This document shows positions 25,602 through 33,245 of a stretch of DNA of 64,000 nt, in pieces. The translations under genes were made by a program, and so were the position numbers. The DNA comes from UBA969 sp041694635 (GTDB taxonomy: Bacteria; Planctomycetota; Planctomycetia; Gemmatales; Gemmataceae): positions 15,125 through 79,124 of the forward strand of contig JBDNHI010000047.1 of NCBI GenBank assembly GCA_041694635.1, read 5' to 3'. The stretch's first letter is position 1. Each line of letters begins with the position of its first letter. The notes beneath the pieces are model-generated. The model saw only the letters and a list, made by a program, of their open reading frames with translations, made no database searches and was not told the origin of the DNA.

Positions 25602-26822
25602 ATGAAATTAAGTCTGTTCACCCCTACGCATAAACCCACTTATCTAGTTAAAGCTCATGACTCATTGAAAGCGCAGACGCTTACCGATTGGGAATGGGTT
25701 ATTCTACCTAATGGCCCAGATGCTAAAATCCCAGAAATTATACAGAATGATGCAAGGGTAAAGATAATAACTACTGCCAATAGTTCGCAGAACATAGGGG
25801 CACTGAAGCGGGCTGTGTGTGATGCTGCAACAGGCGATGCATTTATTGAGTTTGACCACGATGATTTGCTAGTTCCCGGAGAAAGTCTGCAAAAAATCCA
25901 TGACAAATTTGAGGCTGGTGCCGATTTTGTTTATTCAGATGCAGCAGTATTTAAGCACAAAGATAATTCGGAATTTAATCCGTTTACTTACTCTTCGCAA
26001 CACGGCTGGCAAGATTACGAAATTAATGCGTACGGGCATAACCTTCGAGCTAGTCGTTGCTTTCCTGTCTCTCCTCGTTCTTTATCCGAGATTTATTATT
26101 GCCCAGACCATGTGCGATGTTGGTCCCGTGATGCTTATTACAAGGCTGGCGGGCATAATCCTGATTTGGCTGTTTGTGACGATCACGAGTTAATGATTAA
26201 GACCTACATAAGCGGGGCTAACTTTGTGCACACAGGTGGATGCCATTACTTATATCGAATGTTTGAACATAATACAGTGCGGGTTAGGAACAAATTAATT
26301 CAAGAAACTACATTAAAATTCCGGCAGCAATACGTGCAGCCGTTAATACAGTCTTGGTTAAAACGAAATAACTTGCCTTCGCTCGACGTCACAAAGCTAC
26401 GGGTTGAAGGCTGGAAAGCAGATACACGATTGTTACAAGGGTTTGGGCGTGATGTGTATGGGCACATAGTAGCTGACACCGAGTTACAGTGGTGGGCAGG
26501 CCGACAAGTAAGGGAATTTATGAACGCAGCTTATGCGGCTTTAGTTCCGGGTGGATATCTAACGATTACAGTACCTGAAGTAAATTCTGGAATGGGTTAT
26601 GGTGATGTGGAGTGGCAATCCTATTTTAGCAACACGAGTATGTGCCCATACACACGCAGTCACTTTGCTAAAAGTAATGGAAATATTACTTGCAGATTTC
26701 AGCAAATTAATTGTTTGGAAGTTTTTCCTACGGATTGGCACAAAGATAATAAGTTTAAATTTTTACGCTTTGAGCTCGTGGCTTTAAAAGGGCAAAGACA
26801 GCCAGGGTTACAACATATTTAA
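25602..26822 (+). CDS. Family 2-type glycosyltransferase with methyltransferase-like C-terminal part
   Basis: The protein has 406 residues from ATG 25602 (an in-frame GTG at 25596 is less likely). The N-terminal part reads as a GT-A glycosyltransferase: LFTPTHKPTYLVKAHDSLKA at the start, the metal/nucleotide-binding DxD type motif FDHDD with Asp85, Asp87 and Asp88, and the acidic CDDHELMI motif near 190. It would transfer a sugar from a nucleotide sugar. The C-terminal third contains FMNAAYAALVPGGYLTITVP, typical of the last strands of a class I methyltransferase, but no glycine-rich SAM-binding loop is seen, so that part may be inactive. It lies between head and neck genes, so a target on the virion surface is possible. 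Confidence 0.85.
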   Translation: MKLSLFTPTHKPTYLVKAHDSLKAQTLTDWEWVILPNGPDAKIPEIIQNDARVKIITTANSSQNIGALKRAVCDAATGDAFIEFDHDDLLVPGESLQKIHDKFEAGADFVYSDAAVFKHKDNSEFNPFTYSSQHGWQDYEINAYGHNLRASRCFPVSPRSLSEIYYCPDHVRCWSRDAYYKAGGHNPDLAVCDDHELMIKTYISGANFVHTGGCHYLYRMFEHNTVRVRNKLIQETTLKFRQQYVQPLIQSWLKRNNLPSLDVTKLRVEGWKADTRLLQGFGRDVYGHIVADTELQWWAGRQVREFMNAAYAALVPGGYLTITVPEVNSGMGYGDVEWQSYFSNTSMCPYTRSHFAKSNGNITCRFQQINCLEVFPTDWHKDNKFKFLRFELVALKGQRQPGLQHI

Positions 26823-26884
26823 GCTACTACTATTTAAATTTATTGTTTAACCGCTTACAATACTTTAAAAAGGAGTATGCGAAT

Positions 26885-27835
26885 ATGTCGAATGAAAGCA
26901 CTAATCAAAATAATCTTACGCCAAAACAAACTTTGGTGGATGGTTGTCCTGTGCTGTCTAAAATCCAGTGTCACGAAATCCAAATGGGCCAATACGTTCG
27001 TTTGTTATGGAATTTAAAAACTCCGCAGGGAATGCTTGTTGATTTGGCCGGGGTTGCGGGCTGCTCAGATAGCTTAGCAATTAGCCAACCTGATGTTTCT
27101 TTTGATGACATTGGTAACCCTCCTTGCGGAGTTACTCTGCGTATGCGGGAGTTGACAGGGATTGATCCTGCTAACGATTTGATTTATTCCATAGATGTCA
27201 CCATTATCAATCCTGCCACTGGGTTGGTTCGAGCTTCGCCGCTACCGGACGCCATTGTGCGAAATCCTGGAGTTTACCTAGAAGAGTGGGCAGTATTTGA
27301 TTTTAACGGCAACATGCTGTTTAGTAATCAAAGCTGTGCTTTCGTGCGACGCGGATTATTCGGGGTCGATTCAGACATGACAAAGCGAACTCTTGGGCCT
27401 CCTACAATTGAAGAAATAAGATTGTCTATGCGGGACAACGGGCCAGCGGATAACTCACTGTTAGATGATGTAGAGTTTGACGCTGCTGAAATCACGCAAG
27501 CCGTTCTTCGTCCAATTATGTATTGGAATGAAACACCACCGCCTATCCAACCTTTGCTTACCACTAAAACATTTCCTTTTCGAGAGATGTGGATGGTAGG
27601 TATTCAATCTTATCTGTTTGATATGGTGTCTAGCCATTATCGCCGTAATCAACTTGCTTATAACGCAGGCGGTCTATCTATTGATGACAAAAATAAAGAG
27701 CAGCAATATCGGGCAGCCAGCAACCAGCTTACTCAGCAGTTTCGAGAAATGTTGCGGGCCAAGAAAATGGAAATTAATATTGCATTGTTTTCTGGATCAT
27801 TAAATTCAAGTTATTCTGGTGTGTTTTATTCTTAG
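26885..27835 (+). CDS. Neck/connector protein candidate
   Basis: The ATG at 26885 follows AAAAAGGAG by 9 bases; upstream codons in frame lack a site. The protein has 316 residues. The N-terminal half looks beta-rich (Cys-containing DGCPVLSKIQCHEI, then PDAIVRNPGVYLEEWAVFD). Around 180-215, PTIEEIRLSMRD followed by FDAAEITQAVLRPIMYW resembles the helical head-completion/adaptor style of phage proteins. The C-terminus is helical. Position after the capsid group and ahead of the sheath supports a head-tail connector role, but this is inferred from context. Confidence 0.6.
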   Translation: MSNESTNQNNLTPKQTLVDGCPVLSKIQCHEIQMGQYVRLLWNLKTPQGMLVDLAGVAGCSDSLAISQPDVSFDDIGNPPCGVTLRMRELTGIDPANDLIYSIDVTIINPATGLVRASPLPDAIVRNPGVYLEEWAVFDFNGNMLFSNQSCAFVRRGLFGVDSDMTKRTLGPPTIEEIRLSMRDNGPADNSLLDDVEFDAAEITQAVLRPIMYWNETPPPIQPLLTTKTFPFREMWMVGIQSYLFDMVSSHYRRNQLAYNAGGLSIDDKNKEQQYRAASNQLTQQFREMLRAKKMEINIALFSGSLNSSYSGVFYS

Positions 27836-27851
27836 CGTAGAGGCACCCAAT

Positions 27852-28721
27852 ATGCGAAATAACTGCGAAACAAATCAATGTCCTCCGTCAGATTGCTACA
27901 ATGTTTTTGATATGGTACATGTCTCGTATTTGATACGAGGTGGTAGCCGTGTCATGTGGACATTGGTTGATACTTTTACAGATCCGACTCCTTGGGTATT
28001 TCAATTACAAGTCGGGCACGGTGGAACACAAACCGCCGACGACTGGGAAAATGTTGGTCTTCCTATTACAAATTCTGTCTACGCCGTTGACCCAGGACAG
28101 GAAAATTACAGTACCGTATCATTACCCTTTTATTACCGTGTTAAGCTGACTACCTCTGTGGGGGTTTACTATTCTGACCCGACTATAAAAACTGGTATTC
28201 TTTCCGTTAAAGATTGGCGAATAGCAAAGGAAATTGTGCGGAAAGAAAAGTTACGCTTTAAGCATACTTCACAAGATGGTTATCTGTTGAAACGACGAGC
28301 AATGGGAGCAGATTGTCCTGTATGCTTGGATTTTCAAACATTGGAAATTACCAACCCCTATTGCCCGCAATGCTGGGGTAAGGGTAAAGAGTGTGGTTAT
28401 TTTTATCCAGTTGGCTGCATCTGGGCTGATCTTTCTCCGCAATCGCAGAATATGAATATAGACGACCAAGGCATGCGGGGTACGGTGCGAGATATTAAAA
28501 TAACAGCACGGATGTTAATGCTGCCTTTAATCGGAGAGCAAGATGTTTGGGTCAGTCGCAAGACAGACGATCGCTATTATATCCATTCTATCCAGCATAC
28601 TGCCGAAATCAGAGGCGTGCCTTTGGTTGCTAATGTGGAGTTACGCCCCGCCCCATTTTCAGATGTGGTTTACAGAATTGCGATACCGCAGCAAGATGAA
28701 TGGCTGCAATCTTTAGCCTAG
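27852..28721 (+). CDS. Neck-region structural protein with zinc-ribbon-like cysteines
   Basis: The ATG at 27852 has TAGAGG nine bases upstream; an in-frame GTG at 27819 lies inside the previous gene. The protein has 289 residues. Residues 20-110 are beta-rich, like an immunoglobulin-type domain (VSYLIRGGSRVMWTLVDT). A four-cysteine motif CPVC...CPQC with a further Cys lies near 154-180 and could bind zinc. The C-terminal part continues beta-rich (VWVSRKTDDRYYIHSI). Position suggests a neck or tail-completion protein. The family is not recognised. Confidence 0.65.
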   Translation: MRNNCETNQCPPSDCYNVFDMVHVSYLIRGGSRVMWTLVDTFTDPTPWVFQLQVGHGGTQTADDWENVGLPITNSVYAVDPGQENYSTVSLPFYYRVKLTTSVGVYYSDPTIKTGILSVKDWRIAKEIVRKEKLRFKHTSQDGYLLKRRAMGADCPVCLDFQTLEITNPYCPQCWGKGKECGYFYPVGCIWADLSPQSQNMNIDDQGMRGTVRDIKITARMLMLPLIGEQDVWVSRKTDDRYYIHSIQHTAEIRGVPLVANVELRPAPFSDVVYRIAIPQQDEWLQSLA

Positions 28722-28728
28722 GACACTT

Positions 28729-28992
28729 ATGCCATATATCCCAAGATCGTCAGCTCTAGACCTTCCTAGTTTAGAAAGTGCGCCTCGTGCACCTTCTCGT
28801 GCGACTTCAGAAAAGCCTTCAATTCCTTATACTGAAGCTTCTAGCACGAATAAAGTTAACCCTTTAATAGGGCGGTTAAACATGTTAAAATTTGATGTTC
28901 CAGCTCTTAGTATTTTAAATCATATAACAGGTAAGGAGTTCAAAATCGATGGATACGCCAGACTGGTGCCCCCCGAGCGTACCTCCTCCTGA
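28729..28992 (+). CDS. Small Pro/Ser-rich protein
   Basis: The protein has 87 residues and starts 8 bases after the preceding stop. It is rich in Pro, Ser and Ala in its first half, with a short hydrophobic helix LIGRLNMLKFDVPALSIL. Its end overlaps the next gene by 44 bases, which carries its own AAGGAG site within this gene. It could be a linker or minor neck protein. Coding is plausible but less secure than for its neighbours. Confidence 0.5.
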   Translation: MPYIPRSSALDLPSLESAPRAPSRATSEKPSIPYTEASSTNKVNPLIGRLNMLKFDVPALSILNHITGKEFKIDGYARLVPPERTSS

Positions 28993-29680
28993 ACGGGATG
29001 TGCCAAAAGTCCAAAGTACGATTGATGTCAGTTACTTGTGTGACAACGGGTGGCAACCTCTCCTTATTACTGGATTTATTCGGGATTTGCTTATTAGACA
29101 GTGGGCTGACCCAAATAATATTATTAGTCCAGAAATGAAACAATATGTCTGGCGTGAACAAGTAGGTTCTGGTATACTTATCGAAAGTGTGTACCGTTAT
29201 AGGCCTGATCTTGTTCAAAAACGACCAGCTATAATGGTAAAAAGGAATGCTTTTAAAGATATGCCACTTGGCTTAGGCGGTGGTTTTATCTTTGGAGGTG
29301 GTCTTGCCGCATACGAAACCGAAAAGGGTGCAATTAGTCGGCACGCAACTGTATTTGTTGGTTCGCACACTCTTTTCTGCATCCATGGCACGGGTGCTTC
29401 AACGGAGATTCTCGCTGCGGAGGTCCTAGGGCATTTGATTGCCTGTATGTGGCCGATTCGCCAGAATCTTGGACTGAGAAATTTCTCGGTCACCGAGATA
29501 GGGGCTATTCAAGAACTTGAAGAGTCTACCGAGAATTATGTGATTCCTATAACTGTCGGGTGGGCTTACGAGCACGCCTGGGAACTTAGACAAGAATCAC
29601 TGCCAGTGCAAGGTTTTTCATTTACTGGTGTATTGGATGGCGACGACATTAGTTTGAACTCTCCATACCAAGGACTATAA
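28949..29680 (+). CDS. Tail completion/neck protein candidate
   Basis: The protein has 243 residues and its ATG follows TAAGGAGTTCAAAATCG. It has a globular body: LLITGFIRDLLIRQWADP near 42, a glycine-rich turn (MPLGLGGGFIFGGGLAAY) near 105, and a helical segment (TEILAAEVLGHLIACMWPI) near 155. Its position directly before the sheath gene matches tail terminator or neck proteins of myoviruses. No signature motif is recognised, so the call rests on position and size. Confidence 0.6.
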   Translation: MDTPDWCPPSVPPPERDVPKVQSTIDVSYLCDNGWQPLLITGFIRDLLIRQWADPNNIISPEMKQYVWREQVGSGILIESVYRYRPDLVQKRPAIMVKRNAFKDMPLGLGGGFIFGGGLAAYETEKGAISRHATVFVGSHTLFCIHGTGASTEILAAEVLGHLIACMWPIRQNLGLRNFSVTEIGAIQELEESTENYVIPITVGWAYEHAWELRQESLPVQGFSFTGVLDGDDISLNSPYQGL

Positions 29681-29711
29681 CTCTTATACATTTTTAGGCA
29701 GGAGGCCACCA

Positions 29712-32519
29712 ATGGCAACTTATGTTCTTCCGCAAGTTCTTGTTTTCCAAGATTTAACCATACAGCCAGCCGTGGCTGCTAACCCCTTGTCCGCACATAT
29801 ATCTGGCGGGCATGCCAAGCTTATTCGTTACAGCGACGAAGACGAACGAGAATTTGGTAATTTAGGTTTTTACGACGATGGTACTTCACTAGTTTCTGCT
29901 TGGCCACATCGGCCAGCTGGTGCAGCGATAGATACCAGTTACACTAAACTGTTTATAAAAGACGCACTGTTGCAGTATTTTGCTGACACAACCAGCAGTG
30001 GTTCTGATGTCAGTGTAGTTGCTAGCTACCGCAATAGGATTACATCTAACTCGGTAAACTTCACTTCGAGTGGTGCGTATGTGCGTGCCTCCGCTTTAGG
30101 TAACCGAGATGCAAAAATTGGTGATGTTATCCGCATACGCGGTGTTGCTGAAGGAACTAATGCCACGGCTGATGTCCTCACTTTGTGGACTTATATTCGT
30201 GGATTTATCGCAGAGGTAGTTGCTTCTTCAATTGATGCACCTATAGCAGCTTCTAGCAATAAATCAACTCAAGTTGCAGCTTCAGTTGCAACTCGCACTA
30301 GCGGGGTGGCTAACTCTATCACTATCGCACCTTCGGGCACCTACAGTGGTTTGCCTTCTGGTGTAATTACTGAAGTTTACACTCTTACAGTAGTGGACGG
30401 GTCGATCAGTGGTGATTTGTCTACCGCTCGTTTGCGTGTTACTTCAGCAAGCGGAACGGATAATGTTGCCGCTTTGTCTCCTGCTGCAGGCGTCGCCGTA
30501 GGTGCACGCGGGTTGCTCGTGACTTTTGGTAGCACTCCTACCTCAGATACTGCGGCTACTTCTACGGCTGCTGGTGTTAGCGATGTAGATTTGTTAGTTG
30601 GGCAAGTGTTTACTATGACCGTTTCCCAGGTATTTGACGCACCTGTCAAAGCAACAAGCGGAACATACACAAACACTGCCGACACTAACTATATTGTTAC
30701 AGTCACTAAAGGCGGGGCATGGTCAGCTTATCCCGAGATTTCTGTCTCTACAGCAGATGGAATTGATCAAAGTGGTCCTACCGTTATAAATAATAATACC
30801 GCTACTCCTATCGGTAACTACGGTGTTTTACTCACGCTAACTAGTACCGCTGGCTTGCGTAAAGGCGATCGCTTTTACATTCAAGCTAACGGTATCGGCG
30901 AAGGTGCAGTCCGAACCCTCGTGCTTGGGCATAACTTAGACCAAACTTTTGGTGGCGGAGAGAATATTGGAATTGACCTTTACATTCGCAAGCCACTTCT
31001 TGAAGTGTCTAAGAATCGGACAGGTATGGCTCCGCTGACTAATTGGGATCAGTCTGCCCTTGAGTTTACGGTCAATTCTGGCATCGTTGCTTACGATGCC
31101 GAAGTAGGTATTGCGACTGTATTGGATGTTTATTCTTCTGCAGCACTTGGCTACGGTAAGGTGTATGTTGAGTATCGTGCGTGGCTACCCGATTTGGCAG
31201 GTAAGGTTAACAGCATTATCGATGTTGGCAACATTGATGATATTTCTGGTTCCTTAACTCCTGACAATCCGCTTAAGTGGGGCGTATTTAAAGCGTTATC
31301 TAACAACAACGGCACTCCTGTGCTATACACCGCAGTTAACGATCCTAACGATATCGATTACTGGGATGAAGTTATAGAAGTGTTGTTAGGCCGAGACGAC
31401 GTTTATGGTTTGGTGCCCTTGACCAACGACGCAACAGTAATTGGGCTGTTTCAAGCTCATGTTAATAGTTCTTCATCCGCAGCTGAAGGAGCTTGGCGTG
31501 TGCTTTGGGCAAACTTGCAAGGCGTGCCTGAAATTCCTCTTGTTGCAGCTGGGTCTACTGTTGCCAACCATATGGAAGCCACTAGCACGGATGGCGAAGT
31601 TGTCTTGGCTAATTTTGAAGAAAATTCTGCCACAGATGCAGACGATTACACAATTTGTTATGTTCCCGCCGGCAACGCTGGGTTCGAGCTAAACGGTGTA
31701 AGACCTGGTGATATTGTTCGGGCATTGTACACCGGAGATGGTTTTGGCAACTTTACCTACAGCGAATTTGTTGTGGACGAAGTGCTGTCCGAAGATCAGC
31801 TTCGTGTTAAGGCGGGACCTTCTGTAGAACAGCTAGTTCCTTCCAAAATAGAAGTTTGGAGAACATTATCCGCCAGTGAAGAAGCCGTTGAAATAGGTAA
31901 AAACGCAGCTGCTTATGGGAGTCGTCGCGTTAGAGCCACTTGGCCCGACCGCATTGAATCCTCTGGCACAGTTCAATTAGGTTACTTTTTGAACAGCGCT
32001 CTCGCTGGTTTAGCCTCTGCAGTACTTCCTCAGCAAGGCTTGACCAATGTAGAGATTACCGGATTTTCTAGTACACAACGCACGAACGATAAGTTTAATA
32101 AGCCACAATTAAACATTATGGCTGCTGCTGGTGTGTGGATTGTACAACAGTCTACTACTGGAAACATCCATACTCGGCATTCGGTAACGACTGGCGATTA
32201 TGCTGATATCAACCAGCGAGAAGAAATGCTGACGCGTAATGTAGACAGCATTAGCTACCGGTTTAAGGATTTCTTTGCTCCGTTTATTGGTGTTACTAAT
32301 GTAACTCCAACAATGAGCGATATTATCCTTGGTGGCATGGAAAAGCTAATCCGCACTTTGCGGATAGAGCGTACTACCCCACAACTTGGTGGGCAGTTAA
32401 TTAGTGCAACCGTTGAACGTTTCGCTGTGTCAGAAGTGTTTAAAGATCGCTATGTTGCTTACATTAGTTTGCAAGTACCATATGCGCTCAACAACATTGA
32501 ATTACACCTTGTAGTTTAA
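29712..32519 (+). CDS. Tail sheath protein
   Basis: The protein is 935 residues; GGCAGGAGGCC precedes the ATG. The C-terminal 250 residues have the sheath style: RVRATWPDRIESSGTVQLGY, then LNSALAGLASAVLPQQGLTNVEI, GVWIVQQ near 813, an arginine-rich region and a final beta strand (NNIELHLVV). The first half is made of Ser/Thr/Val-rich beta domains (about 50-360) that look inserted. The protein is longer than T4 gp18 (659 residues). It is followed by a terminator and the tail tube gene, the usual order for contractile tails. Confidence 0.88.
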   Translation: MATYVLPQVLVFQDLTIQPAVAANPLSAHISGGHAKLIRYSDEDEREFGNLGFYDDGTSLVSAWPHRPAGAAIDTSYTKLFIKDALLQYFADTTSSGSDVSVVASYRNRITSNSVNFTSSGAYVRASALGNRDAKIGDVIRIRGVAEGTNATADVLTLWTYIRGFIAEVVASSIDAPIAASSNKSTQVAASVATRTSGVANSITIAPSGTYSGLPSGVITEVYTLTVVDGSISGDLSTARLRVTSASGTDNVAALSPAAGVAVGARGLLVTFGSTPTSDTAATSTAAGVSDVDLLVGQVFTMTVSQVFDAPVKATSGTYTNTADTNYIVTVTKGGAWSAYPEISVSTADGIDQSGPTVINNNTATPIGNYGVLLTLTSTAGLRKGDRFYIQANGIGEGAVRTLVLGHNLDQTFGGGENIGIDLYIRKPLLEVSKNRTGMAPLTNWDQSALEFTVNSGIVAYDAEVGIATVLDVYSSAALGYGKVYVEYRAWLPDLAGKVNSIIDVGNIDDISGSLTPDNPLKWGVFKALSNNNGTPVLYTAVNDPNDIDYWDEVIEVLLGRDDVYGLVPLTNDATVIGLFQAHVNSSSSAAEGAWRVLWANLQGVPEIPLVAAGSTVANHMEATSTDGEVVLANFEENSATDADDYTICYVPAGNAGFELNGVRPGDIVRALYTGDGFGNFTYSEFVVDEVLSEDQLRVKAGPSVEQLVPSKIEVWRTLSASEEAVEIGKNAAAYGSRRVRATWPDRIESSGTVQLGYFLNSALAGLASAVLPQQGLTNVEITGFSSTQRTNDKFNKPQLNIMAAAGVWIVQQSTTGNIHTRHSVTTGDYADINQREEMLTRNVDSISYRFKDFFAPFIGVTNVTPTMSDIILGGMEKLIRTLRIERTTPQLGGQLISATVERFAVSEVFKDRYVAYISLQVPYALNNIELHLVV

Positions 32520-32528
32520 TGTGCCCTT

Positions 32529-32558
32529 TCTGGGGGCCAGCCAGCCCCTGGATTTTTC
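32529..32558 (+). terminator. Rho-independent terminator after sheath gene
   Basis: A 9-base stem with two wobble pairs (32529-32537 with 32544-32552) and loop CAGCCA is followed by TTTTTCTT. A second small hairpin GCCGTA/TACGGC (32572-32590) with TTTAT lies close behind. Confidence 0.75.
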
Positions 32559-32615
32559 TTAATGACTAACCGCCGTAGTGGCATTACGGCTTTATAACTT
32601 CAAGGAGTAATTAAT

Positions 32616-33152
32616 ATGGCAGACATCTATTCACGGCAAAGAACGCAATTTGCTGGGGCCTTTGCTTCAGATGTTGCGGCTTTAACACTTGCTGGGGCTA
32701 CAACTGGTCTTGGTATAGTACAAAATGTTAATGTTACATACGCGCAGCAAGTTGCTCGCATTTATGATGTTTCAAATGGCGGGTCTAGCGGAGCAGCAGG
32801 AGGTATTGTGCCTGTATTTTATGTAGGCGGGCGTACTCAAGGGCAAGGAACAATTGCACGAGTGCTCGGGCCGCAGTCTGGAGCTCTTTGTGATTTCTAT
32901 ACATTAATGGGTAATGTTTGCTCACCACAAGATCTGCAATTTACATTTGCTGGGGGTTGTGATGCAGGCAAGGGGTCGACTGCCGTCGCTCCGATGGCTA
33001 ACGCAAGTGGTACTGCACCTTTTAATAAAGTAAGATACAGTCTAACAGGTGTGTTATTAACAAATATAGGTGTTGTTGTCGGTTCACAGGATATGCTTGT
33101 AAACGAAAGCATTACGCTTATGTTTGCAAATATGAGCTGTGATAAGCTTTAA
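32616..33152 (+). CDS. Tail tube protein
   Basis: The protein is 178 residues and has a TTCAAGGAGTAATTA ribosome site. It is beta-rich with glycine turns (FYVGGRTQGQGTIARVLGPQ), contains DLQFTFAGGCDAG near 108 and ends in VNESITLMFANMSCDKL. Size, composition and position between sheath and spike/tape-measure genes, together with strong terminators on both sides, fit a high-copy tube protein. No motif is unique, so the call rests mainly on synteny. Confidence 0.78.
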   Translation: MADIYSRQRTQFAGAFASDVAALTLAGATTGLGIVQNVNVTYAQQVARIYDVSNGGSSGAAGGIVPVFYVGGRTQGQGTIARVLGPQSGALCDFYTLMGNVCSPQDLQFTFAGGCDAGKGSTAVAPMANASGTAPFNKVRYSLTGVLLTNIGVVVGSQDMLVNESITLMFANMSCDKL

Positions 33153-33175
33153 GTTAAATTCAGTATTTTAAACTA

Positions 33176-33207
33176 GCTGGCTTAACTTAGGTTGAGCCAG
33201 CATTTTT
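33176..33207 (+). terminator. Rho-independent terminator after tail tube gene
   Basis: An 11-base stem with one G-T pair (GCTGGCTTAAC with GTTGAGCCAGC, 33176-33186 and 33191-33201), loop TTAG, is followed by ATTTTT. Confidence 0.85.
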
Positions 33208-33245
33208 AGTTTTAAACTCCAAACGCACCACGAGGTGAGACACAT

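Noticed and set aside
26840..26870. Sigma-70-type promoter upstream of the neck protein gene
   Set aside because: TTGTTT and TACAAT are present but the spacing is about 10 bases, not 16-18.
32572..32595. Second terminator after the sheath gene
   Set aside because: The stem is six pairs and the following run is TTTAT; it is mentioned with the main terminator but not called separately.
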